Origin: JAHEGP01 sp963792875
GTDB taxonomy: Bacteria; Pseudomonadota; Gammaproteobacteria; Pseudomonadales; JAHEGP01
Length of the DNA: 64,000 nucleotides
Reading direction: 5' to 3'
Assembly: GCA_963792875.1 (NCBI GenBank)
Contig: CAWBXV010000002.1
Span: forward strand, 988,778-1,052,777
Position 1 is the first letter of the stretch; every line of letters starts with the position of its first letter. A program made the position numbers and the translations under genes. The notes beneath the pieces were generated by a model, which searched no databases, was not told where the DNA came from, and saw only the letters and a list, made by a program, of their open reading frames with translations. Positions 26,307-33,696 of the stretch are shown here, in pieces.

Positions 26307-27125
26307 ATGGCGATGATTCACCCTGGTGTTGAGGCGTTGGCGCGTTGGTTGTGGCGCCGCCGCGGTCTGTGCCTGCCGGCGTTGTGCCTGGCGTCGACCC
26401 TTGCCAGCGCGGCGCCGATGGCGGACGAGCCCGCGAGGCCAGCCTCGATGCCGCCGGGCACGGAGCTTCGCGTCGCCGACGCGAAGACGGGGGGGCTGGG
26501 CTACTGGACGCTCTACCTGCCGGCCGACTTCAGCGAGGACCGCAAGTGGCCGGTCATCTTCTGCTTTCACGGGCTTGGCCAGAAGCCCGGCGCGTGGCCG
26601 TTCCGGCAATTGACCGGCGGCAGGGGCTACATCATCGTCGGTATGGAATACCTGCAGCGCGGCCTGCACGGCATCAGGCGCGCCGATGAGGCAGTGAACC
26701 TGCAGCGCGTGGTCGCGCTGGTCAAGCAGTGGCTGCCGGTGGACGAGCGCGCGCTGTTCGTCGGCGGTTTCAGCAAGGGGGGCTGGCACACCAGCAATAT
26801 GGCCGAGCGGACATCGTCGCTGTGGAGTGGCGCCGTGATCCTGGGCTCGGGCCGCTCCAGCACCCCCGATGCCCTCGGGCTGCGTGGCAAGGCGGTGTTC
26901 ATCGGGATCGGCGAGCACGATATGGAGCGCGCCGCGGCCGCCGCCGCCGCCGATTTCTATGGCAAGCTCGGCGCACGGGTGACTTTCGCTACCTTCAAGG
27001 GCAAGGGCCACACGGTGGATATCGACGACCCGGCGCTCAGGCGGTGGCTGCAGGAGGGGGCCGCCCAGCGGCCGGCGACAGCCGCGGTCTACGGCAACGA
27101 CTTGCAGCAGCGGAAACCCAGGTGA
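26307..27125 (+). CDS. Exported alpha/beta hydrolase, esterase/PHB-depolymerase-like
   Basis: A 272-residue protein with a signal peptide (RRRGLCLPALCLASTLASAAP). VIFCFHGLGQKPG gives the oxyanion strand, GGFSKGGWHT near residue 155 the nucleophile elbow, and KGKGHTVD the catalytic His. The layout resembles secreted feruloyl esterase/polyhydroxyalkanoate depolymerase-like hydrolases. GGGGAGGGG lies before the ATG. Its 3' end overlaps the convergent FGE-like gene by 37 bases. With the three minus-strand secreted proteins that follow it may belong to one extracellular-enzyme locus (inference). Confidence 0.8.
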   Translation: MAMIHPGVEALARWLWRRRGLCLPALCLASTLASAAPMADEPARPASMPPGTELRVADAKTGGLGYWTLYLPADFSEDRKWPVIFCFHGLGQKPGAWPFRQLTGGRGYIIVGMEYLQRGLHGIRRADEAVNLQRVVALVKQWLPVDERALFVGGFSKGGWHTSNMAERTSSLWSGAVILGSGRSSTPDALGLRGKAVFIGIGEHDMERAAAAAAADFYGKLGARVTFATFKGKGHTVDIDDPALRRWLQEGAAQRPATAAVYGNDLQQRKPR

Positions 27126-28087
27126 TAGTTGCGGTGGCTGTCCTCGCTCATCACGGGTGACCCGTGCCAGTAGGGCGCGCGCCAGCGGCACCAGTCCGGG
27201 TGCGCGGGCACCGCGTCCCAGATGAACCAGCTGCCCTTCATCTCAGTGTGCCCCAGCGCGCCGCCGCCGGCCGACGCCATCTCCGCGGCGCGGGTGGGCA
27301 GGTTCATGTGTTCGGCGGCGTTGCCGTGCAGGTCGAGCGCGCCCAGGGCGTTGCTGCAGGCGGGGAACATGCCGCCGGGATAGGTGTTGGAGCCGCACCG
27401 TTGCCAGTCGGCGCCGTTGCATCCCTCGCTCTTGGTCGAGCCGGTCGCACATAGCCCCGCTGTGGGCGCGCTGCCGTACGACCAGCGCGGCGTGGCCGAC
27501 CAGCGTTGGTTGTGCGGCTCGCGCATCGCCTCGATCGCCTGCGCTGCCGGCATGTTGGCGACGCGCTCGAAGGGATAGTCCGCCGGCAGCAGCCTGCCCG
27601 CGCAGGCCCCCTCCCATTCGTGGGCATCGCACAGCCGTTTGCCGACGGCAGCGCAGAGCTGGGCGGCCTCCCTGGCCCTGACCCAGACCACCGGGTACTC
27701 GCAGGGGATGTTGGGGAACTCGAAGCGGTCGATGCAGACCCTGGCATCCTGCGGGCCCGCCGCTTGCGGATCGTAGAGCGGCACCATGTAGCGGTCGCCG
27801 CAGATCGCCTCGAACGCCGCGTCCTCGTAGCTCACTCCATCCCGGCGCAACTGGTCGCGGCATTGCTGCGGGGTGGCCGGGTGGCGGGTGGGGGCCGGGT
27901 TGCCCTGGCTGAGGACGTCGGAGCCTGCGAAGATGTCCTGGATGGCGGCGACCTGTGCGGCGTCGAGGCCGTGTGCCCGCTGCAGGCCGCCGAGCAGGGC
28001 GGCGCGCTGCTCCTGCAGGGACTCGGCCAGCGCGCCGGCCGCGGCCCACAGGGCACAGGCGGCGGCGCTATTCCTTCTCCATGACAT
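27089..28087 (-). CDS. Exported FGE-sulfatase (SUMF1)-fold protein
   Basis: A 332-residue protein with a signal peptide (RRNSAAACALWAAAGALAES). The C-terminal 230 residues follow the formylglycine-generating enzyme/EgtB fold: CIDRFEFPN, YPVVWVRAREAAQLCAAVGK, RLCDAHEWEGAC, GALDLHGNAAEHM and a terminal NYHLGFRCC. The canonical RGGSW-C active-site pattern is replaced by KGSWFIWDA, so sulfatase activation is unlikely. Nine or more cysteines suggest disulfides. It overlaps the 3' end of the upstream secreted gene by 20 bases, so the two are co-translated. Confidence 0.75.
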   Translation of the reverse strand: MSWRRNSAAACALWAAAGALAESLQEQRAALLGGLQRAHGLDAAQVAAIQDIFAGSDVLSQGNPAPTRHPATPQQCRDQLRRDGVSYEDAAFEAICGDRYMVPLYDPQAAGPQDARVCIDRFEFPNIPCEYPVVWVRAREAAQLCAAVGKRLCDAHEWEGACAGRLLPADYPFERVANMPAAQAIEAMREPHNQRWSATPRWSYGSAPTAGLCATGSTKSEGCNGADWQRCGSNTYPGGMFPACSNALGALDLHGNAAEHMNLPTRAAEMASAGGGALGHTEMKGSWFIWDAVPAHPDWCRWRAPYWHGSPVMSEDSHRNYHLGFRCCKSLP

Positions 28088-29813
28088 AAAAGAAATCCCG
28101 GTTGTCGGCGCTGCCCACGAAGCGCGGGACGATGGTACCGGTCTCCTTCTCCTTCTTGTCCAGCACGTCCATGCCGGTGTTCAGGTGCTGAATGATGAAT
28201 TCATTGCCCTGCGTCAGGTAGACCGCCGAGTAGGTATGCTCCAGCGCGTTCATGTCCAGATGCATCGCGTACCGGCAGCCATAGGCCTGGAAAACCCTCG
28301 CCATGGCGTTGGGTGTTGCCGAGGAGAAGTAGGCATAGATCAGATACGACTCACCATGGGCCTCCTGCAGGCAGGCCGCCGCCCGCAGCGTGCGCTGTTC
28401 GCTCTCGGCGGATCCCGACCAGTTGCCGCGTCCCCAGTCGTTCACGTAAGCGCCCGGGAGGCCCTGCCCCGATCGCTCATCCCACTCGATGATGGGCACA
28501 CCATTCTGGCGGGCGTGCAGTATCCGGGGCAGGTCCCGGGCGTCATCGGACCGCCACGTCTTCATGTCGACGCTGCCGTCGCGGTAGATCAGCAGCGTCG
28601 CCAGCCCGGGCTGCAGGGTGCTGAAGGTGACGCCGTTGACGCGGAAGCCATAGTGGCTGGCCTTGTTGATCTGGCTGAGCCGGCCCCACTTGAACGCCCC
28701 GTGCGTGCGCTTGAACCCCCCCGTGAAGGTGGCCACGACTCTGGGCGCCTTGATGGGGTTCAATTTGCCCACCATGACGAGAGGCTCGTAGTTGTCGATC
28801 CCGTCCGGCCCCGGTGAATGCGAGGATTTATACCTGGTGGGCGCTCGATACGACCACTCGGCCGAGGGGTGCAGGGTTCCCAGCGAGAATTCCAGGTCCA
28901 GATGGTGCAGATTGAAGGCGAGCAGGTACACGGACGCCTTCGCTTCCAGGGCATCGAGTTCCCGCACGTGCTCGGTGTGCGTTGCGAGAATGGCCCGATC
29001 CACCAGCTGGGGCTGGATGACGGACACGAACATATCGGCGCTCGCCTGGGTGGTATACCACTGGCCGACGCTCACAGCGTGCGGATCGGCGTGCTGGAGT
29101 CCGATGCCGAGTTCCTTGGCCTCCATGGTGTCGCCCTGATGGCGGCTGTCGATGCGCGCAGGGAGGGGGCCGGTGCCGGCTGCCGCGGCCGTCGAGGCAG
29201 CGTCCTGGGCGGCCGCGTTGACCGGGGAGGTGATGAGATAGCGGTCTTTGTAGAGGTAGTCTTTCACCAGGCCGGTAATCGCCTCGCCGCCCCACACGTG
29301 CTTTCTGAGAAAATCGGCCACAAATTCCTTGGTCGTTTCCGCACCCTCCGTCGGATTGCGCAGCAGTATGCGGTTTTCGCACAGCGGGAAGAAGGTCTTG
29401 CGCGGGTCGGGGGTGAAGCGCGGGCTCAGGTTGGAGGCGTGCCACAGCGGGCAGCGGTAATCAACCCCGCCCTCCGTCACGATCAGCCCGCTGTCGAAGG
29501 CCTCGTCGAGCCGATAGGCGTAGCGCCCGGGTGCTGGATTCTCCAGGTGAAATACACAGCAATCGTCATCGCCCGGGCGCTGGATTTCAAGCACGTACCA
29601 GATATTGAAGTCGGGGTTCAGATTGGTCAGTCGTATGCTGCCGGTGCCATCACCCAGCTTGGCCGGCAGCAGGGTGATGGCGGCGTTGGGCTGCAGGTCG
29701 ACGATCGTTCTGGCGGTGGCCTGGATCGCCACGAGCAGGCCGATGGCGGCGAGCCCACAGTGCGTCCAGACCTGGTTCGACGAGCGCTTTCTGGCGGACA
29801 CGGCGGCAACCAC
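28068..29813 (-). CDS. Large secreted protein, possibly phosphodiester-glycosidase-like
   Basis: A 581-residue protein with an N-terminal hydrophobic signal (CGLAAIGLLVAIQATA). The N-terminal third is a beta-rich region with a CC pair. The C-terminal half has VVATFTGGFKRTHGAFKWG, YGFRVNGVTFSTLQPGLATL, YRDGSVDMKTW and a QAYGCRYAMHLDMNALEH segment; this order resembles the NAGPA/DUF2233 phosphodiester glycosidase fold, but the usual NGGFF reads TGGF, so the match is tentative. The GTG at 29813 has no clear binding site and the true start may lie a little downstream. It is followed, with overlap, by the FGE-like gene. Confidence 0.6.
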   Translation of the reverse strand: MVAAVSARKRSSNQVWTHCGLAAIGLLVAIQATARTIVDLQPNAAITLLPAKLGDGTGSIRLTNLNPDFNIWYVLEIQRPGDDDCCVFHLENPAPGRYAYRLDEAFDSGLIVTEGGVDYRCPLWHASNLSPRFTPDPRKTFFPLCENRILLRNPTEGAETTKEFVADFLRKHVWGGEAITGLVKDYLYKDRYLITSPVNAAAQDAASTAAAAGTGPLPARIDSRHQGDTMEAKELGIGLQHADPHAVSVGQWYTTQASADMFVSVIQPQLVDRAILATHTEHVRELDALEAKASVYLLAFNLHHLDLEFSLGTLHPSAEWSYRAPTRYKSSHSPGPDGIDNYEPLVMVGKLNPIKAPRVVATFTGGFKRTHGAFKWGRLSQINKASHYGFRVNGVTFSTLQPGLATLLIYRDGSVDMKTWRSDDARDLPRILHARQNGVPIIEWDERSGQGLPGAYVNDWGRGNWSGSAESEQRTLRAAACLQEAHGESYLIYAYFSSATPNAMARVFQAYGCRYAMHLDMNALEHTYSAVYLTQGNEFIIQHLNTGMDVLDKKEKETGTIVPRFVGSADNRDFFYVMEKE

Positions 29814-30077
29814 TGTCTAGGGGAGTGTGACCTCTGCGTTTGTGAAACTGCGCGCGTGCAGGACCGCTTCAGGTCGACCCACAAACTACCGCCAGAGCAT
29901 TTGCCACAATCTAACCCGCGCACGGTGGCGATGACAACAGGAGCTTGTGCGGGAAATAACCCGTGACATGGCGATAATTGCGGTAAAGCCGGCCGCTGAG
30001 GGGTTCACGGCGCCGCGGGGCGAGGCGTCAGCGCAGCCCGCTGCCGCCGCGGTGACGCTGCCGCATCGGCTGCGCGG

Positions 30078-30956
30078 TCAGAGATAGCTCTGCACGGCCA
30101 CGCGCCCCTCGTCACTGACGAGGGGGTTCAGCTGGGCGTCCGACAGGATGCGGGCGAGGTCCACCTCGGCGCCATCGACGACGGCCTTGCGGCTGAGCAG
30201 GCGCACGCCATGGCTGTAATCGACGTAATCGATGTGGTGAAAGAGGCTCAGCGGTTGAATGGGCAGGCCCTCGCCACGATGCCAGCCGTAAATAGCCACC
30301 TTGCCCGGCTTCAGGGATAGCCGCGGCGTGAGTACGATGTCCTTCTTGTGGCCGGAGATCAGCGCGGTCCCGGTGCCCCGGAGCGGCAGCTGAGACTTGA
30401 TGCGGCGGTCGTGCTCCCGATAGTACGCGTTCGAGGTCATCAGCGGCCCCGGTTGCATCGGTTCGGGGGTCAGGCGCAGGGCGGCGTTCTGGTAGATGTC
30501 GTCGACGAGTTTGCGCGTCGGCAGCATCAGGCCGAACTGGCGGGCGATGCGCATGGCCGTGCGCGGCGCCATCGGCATGATCACGTAGTTCTCGTCCGAT
30601 CCCAGTGCCAGGTAATCCGGCATCACGTACACGGTCGCCAGATGGTCCCGGTAAGCCAGTGAGATGGGCACCAGGTTTCTGATATGGCTGGGCAGGTTGC
30701 CGGATTGGAACTCTGCCAGAATCGCCCGCTCGCGATCGGGCGCCGACAGCTGCGCGGTCGCCCGCAGAAATTCGCTGCCCGTGGGGGCGGTCGCCGGTCG
30801 CGATGGAAACGCGGCCCGCTGCGCCCGAGGGGCCGCGCGCTCATCGATGTGGGGATTTTCAGCATCGCGTGGCGGCGCCATCGTGGCCTGTACTGCCGAG
30901 GCGGCGGCCAGCAGGGCCAGCGTCCAGAGATAGATCGCGGATGTCTTGTTCTTCAT
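30078..30956 (-). CDS. Secreted protein of unknown function
   Basis: A 292-residue protein with a signal peptide (IYLWTLALLAAASAVQATMA). The body has no Cys. Conserved-looking blocks are VYVMPDYLALGSDENYVIMP, YGWHRGEGLPIQPLSLFHH and DYSHGVRLLSRKAVVDG; the His-, Asp- and Tyr-rich FHHIDYVDYSHG element could be a catalytic or metal site. AGGAAACC precedes the ATG. It lies 264 bases upstream of the large secreted gene on the same strand and may share its operon. I do not recognise the family with confidence. Confidence 0.6.
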   Translation of the reverse strand: MKNKTSAIYLWTLALLAAASAVQATMAPPRDAENPHIDERAAPRAQRAAFPSRPATAPTGSEFLRATAQLSAPDRERAILAEFQSGNLPSHIRNLVPISLAYRDHLATVYVMPDYLALGSDENYVIMPMAPRTAMRIARQFGLMLPTRKLVDDIYQNAALRLTPEPMQPGPLMTSNAYYREHDRRIKSQLPLRGTGTALISGHKKDIVLTPRLSLKPGKVAIYGWHRGEGLPIQPLSLFHHIDYVDYSHGVRLLSRKAVVDGAEVDLARILSDAQLNPLVSDEGRVAVQSYL

Positions 30957-31466
30957 GGTTTCCTGGTTGCTGATGCCCGCTGTTCAGCGCGCCGGGTGCC
31001 CTGGCATCGAACCGCGGTGCGGTCGCTGGCCCCATGGGTATAAAAGATAGAAGCAAAAGGCCGAGGCTGCCTGCCGATGCCACCGCCTTGGGTCCGCCAC
31101 CGGCGTTTGGCGGTACGCACCCCTGGCCGGGCCTGGCAGGCTGGCGGATTTTAGCGGTCGCGCGGGCGTTGTCAAACCCGGTGCGGGAGGTTGTCGCGTG
31201 GCTGTGCCCGGCGAACAGCCTGGCGGCGGGCAGGCGCGGCCGCGGCGGTGGTACCGGGTGTGGGTGGCGCGTGGCCGGCCGCGTTGCGATGGATCTGCGA
31301 GGATTACAGGACGTTTATCTGTCGTGCAAGGCGGCGTGGAAGCGGCTAAAATGGCGCCCCGCCGATAGTGCGCGCAGCCGGCAAGGCATGGTCAGCCCGC
31401 ACTTTAACCGACCACGCCAGGCTGCGAAGCCCTTGTGCGCGTGGAGCCAACCTATCAGGACAGCCT
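30957..31466. other. Divergent region before CoxG-like gene
   Basis: 510 bases between the divergent secreted-protein and CoxG genes. TAAAAT at 31347 is a candidate -10 for the CoxG gene, with no clear -35. Long open frames here lack starts and known families. Nothing else is seen. Confidence 0.35.
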
Positions 31467-32111
31467 ATGGCCATCGAGTTTCAGGAAAACTTCAGCGTAG
31501 CCGCACCCATCGACAAAGTGTGGGAGTTCATCATGGCGCCCGAAAACGTCGCCAGGTGCATGCCCGGAGCGGCGCTGACGGAGTTGCTTGACGAGAAAAA
31601 GTTCGCCGGCAACATCAAGGTCAAGATCGGCGCCATCACTGCCCGCTACGATGGCACCATCACCTATGCCGAGGCCGACAAGGCAGCTTTTCGGGTGGTA
31701 ATGATCCCCGAGGCCAAGGAGAAGGGCGGCGGTACTGTGGGCGGCAGAATCGAAACCCGGCTGGTGGCGGTATCGCCCACTGAGACCGCGGTGAGCTGCC
31801 ATTCATCGGTGGATATGACCGGCCGCATCGTGCAGGTGGGTCGCGGCATGATCGACGGCGTGGCGGACCAGATCTTCAAGAAGTTCGTCAAGAACGTGAA
31901 GATACTGCTGGAGGTGCAGGAGCCCCCGGTGGCGGTCGCGGCAGCGGCGGGCGCAGCAGCGGCTGGCGCCGCGGCACCTCCGCAATCCGCGCCACCGGCG
32001 CAGCCCAAGCTGGACGACGCCCCCATCAACATCTTTGCCGAGGTGTGGAAGTGGCTGTGGGGCGCGATCACGGGCTTTTTCAAACGCCTGCTGGGCGGCG
32101 GCAGCAAATAG
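31467..32111 (+). CDS. CoxG-like SRPBCC protein
   Basis: A 214-residue protein. Residues 1-150 are the CoxG/SRPBCC lipid-binding fold (FSVAAPIDKVWEFIMAPENV, CMPGAAL, IKVKIGAITARYDGT, GRGMIDGVADQIFKKF). An Ala/Pro-rich linker follows, then a C-terminal amphipathic anchor (FAEVWKWLWGAITGFFKRLL). In Oligotropha CoxG anchors CO dehydrogenase to the membrane; here the gene is 20 kb from the molybdenum hydroxylase operon, so partnership is only possible. AGGA lies 7 bases before the chosen ATG. Confidence 0.88.
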   Translation: MAIEFQENFSVAAPIDKVWEFIMAPENVARCMPGAALTELLDEKKFAGNIKVKIGAITARYDGTITYAEADKAAFRVVMIPEAKEKGGGTVGGRIETRLVAVSPTETAVSCHSSVDMTGRIVQVGRGMIDGVADQIFKKFVKNVKILLEVQEPPVAVAAAAGAAAAGAAAPPQSAPPAQPKLDDAPINIFAEVWKWLWGAITGFFKRLLGGGSK

Positions 32112-32132
32112 CAGCCCGTCGTGTGGCGGCCC

Positions 32133-32183
32133 CGCCGAATGGCCTCGCCGAATGGCCTCGCCGAATGGCCTCGCCGAACGGCT
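32133..32183 (+). repeat. 13-base tandem repeat
   Basis: CGCCGAATGGCCT occurs three times head to tail, followed by a partial, changed copy (CGCCGAACGGCT). It lies in the gap after the CoxG-like gene. The array is too short and gap-free to be a CRISPR. Confidence 0.8.
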
Positions 32184-32196
32184 GGGCCGTTCGGCG
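32172..32196. terminator. Hairpin between convergent genes
   Basis: CGCCGAACGGC and GCCGTTCGGCG form a perfect 11-base stem with a TGG loop. It lies between the convergent ends of the CoxG-like gene and the small membrane protein gene. No T-run is present, so factor-independent termination is uncertain. Confidence 0.5.
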
Positions 32197-32219
32197 ATAG
32201 GCCGGCGCTGCGCCAGGGC

Positions 32220-32654
32220 CTAGTCGTCGTCCCCGATTTCATCCACATCCTGCTGGCCGGACCAGCGCCGGCGCAGGTGCGACCAGGACATGCCGACCGC
32301 GAGTATGGCCGCGATCAATGCCTCGATCGTGTAGGCGATCACATGGCTGCCCTCGACGCTCAGCAGGCCGTGGTCGATCAGCAACCAGATCAGGCAACCG
32401 AAGAAAGCGGCGCCCAGTATCACGCCAAGCCAGCCGATGGAGCGGAAGGTGGTGTTGAGGAAAATGGCCCAGCCGATAAGCACCGTCACCCCCGCCAGCG
32501 CCTTCTCCGGGGTGAAGTTCGTCACACTGTCGGGGAAGTTCTGCGAAATCCAGTGGAAGTAGGAATACCCGCTGGGGTTGTAGGTTCCCAGCACCAGCGC
32601 CAGCGCGAACACAAAGCGCACCAGAAAACCCCCTAACCCGAATCTATTTGTCAC
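32220..32654 (-). CDS. Small integral membrane protein (DUF6524-like)
   Basis: A 144-residue protein with four predicted membrane helices: FLVRFVFALALVLGTYNPSG, ALAGVTVLIGWAIFL, GWLGVILGAAFFGCLIWLLI and HVIAYTIEALIAAILAVGMS, then a short acidic tail ending DEIGDDD. The TYNPSGYSYFHW segment between helices 1 and 2 is characteristic of the DUF6524 group as I remember it. A GTG start at 32654 is chosen because GGAG lies 8 bases upstream. Function unknown. Confidence 0.7.
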   Translation of the reverse strand: MTNRFGLGGFLVRFVFALALVLGTYNPSGYSYFHWISQNFPDSVTNFTPEKALAGVTVLIGWAIFLNTTFRSIGWLGVILGAAFFGCLIWLLIDHGLLSVEGSHVIAYTIEALIAAILAVGMSWSHLRRRWSGQQDVDEIGDDD

Positions 32655-32861
32655 GGTGACTGCTCCAGAATAATGGCGTCCGCGCCGGCGGGCGCCCTTG
32701 ATAGTCGTATGACGCACCGGATTTTGACGATGCGTTGCCGGCAGCGCGAGGCGCTATCGGCGCTGGTTGCCAGGCGGCGATGAGCTTCTCCTGCACGGTC
32801 CGGTACCTTGCCATTTTTTCACGGTATCGTCATCCCCGGCGGCGCCATTGACGCCGGGGGA

Positions 32862-33353
32862 TCATGCGCCCTGCGAGCCGTCGGGGTCTGTGCCGCGCTG
32901 GAAAGTGCTGGCCGACACCTGGAAGCCCAGCAACTGCCACTGCCGATGGCTGTGGACCAGGCGCATCCTTACCCAGACACTCCCCCGATCAAAATGGCCG
33001 GCCATCTCGTAAAAGGCGGTGACGACCTCGTCGGGATCGCCGCCGAACTCCATATAGGCCTGTCCTGCGCAGTCCGAAATGCCCTGGTACGCCCCCAGGC
33101 CCTTGAGCATCGTGAACATCGCCCGCAGCTGCGCCGGGTCCGCAGCCTGGCGCAGGGCGGGAGATGCGTAGCCCAGCAGGGTCTCCACGTCGAGCTGCTG
33201 CAGAATGGCGGGCGCCACCGCTTCGGCATAGCGCCGGCTGTCGCGATCGAAGTGCTGGTTGCGGACATCCAGCAGCACGAGGCCGACGGCCATCACCCCC
33301 ACGAAGGCGAGCAGAACGGTGCTGACGAAGCGGACGACGTTTTTCATGTGCAT
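32862..33353 (-). CDS. Membrane-anchored protein of unknown function
   Basis: A 163-residue protein with one N-terminal helix (VVRFVSTVLLAFVGVMAVGLVLL) and a soluble extracytoplasmic domain of about 130 residues (ILQQLDVETLLGYASPALRQ, MLKGLGAYQGISDCAGQAYM, HSHRQWQLLGFQVSAS). The alpha-beta pattern with a closing WQLLGFQV strand recalls small DUF4019-like or NTF2-like periplasmic domains, but I cannot assign it. The start may be the ATG at 33353 or 33347; no strong binding site decides. It is divergent from the Fe-S oxidoreductase gene. Confidence 0.55.
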   Translation of the reverse strand: MHMKNVVRFVSTVLLAFVGVMAVGLVLLDVRNQHFDRDSRRYAEAVAPAILQQLDVETLLGYASPALRQAADPAQLRAMFTMLKGLGAYQGISDCAGQAYMEFGGDPDEVVTAFYEMAGHFDRGSVWVRMRLVHSHRQWQLLGFQVSASTFQRGTDPDGSQGA

Positions 33354-33696
33354 GGCTCGAGGGTGACGGCGCGTTAACAGGGAACTCTGGGGTTGCGCAC
33401 CCGCGGTTGACCGCGTTGAGCGGGGCGTGGCACCTGTGTTGGCGTCTGTCGCGCGGCCGCGCCGCCACTTCGGGGTGGTGGGCGCCAGCTCGTCAGGCCA
33501 GCCAGGCACGGCGTGATTGTTATCGATAATGACCCCGGGCGCCAGCGGCACGCTGCCGGCAGGGCAGATGCCCCCGCTCACCGCTGGGTGTATAATCGCC
33601 GCTTTGCGTCCTCGCCATCAAGGCCCGGGCGCGGCCATTGCTGCCGTTCCGGCTCCGCAGGTGAGCCGGTTGCGGCCCTGATTGTATAGGGTTTTT
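33354..33696. promoter_or_regulatory. Divergent region with TATAAT box
   Basis: 343 bases without a gene. A perfect TATAAT at 33591-33596 lies about 100 bases before the Fe-S oxidoreductase start, with no recognisable -35, suggesting an activator-dependent promoter. Nothing else stands out. Confidence 0.45.

Noticed and set aside
27089..28087. Genuine formylglycine-generating enzyme for sulfatases
   Set aside because: The RGGSW-C active-site pattern is altered, the protein is exported, and no sulfatase gene is near.
32133..32183. Short CRISPR array
   Set aside because: The 13-base units are contiguous with no spacers and no cas gene is present.
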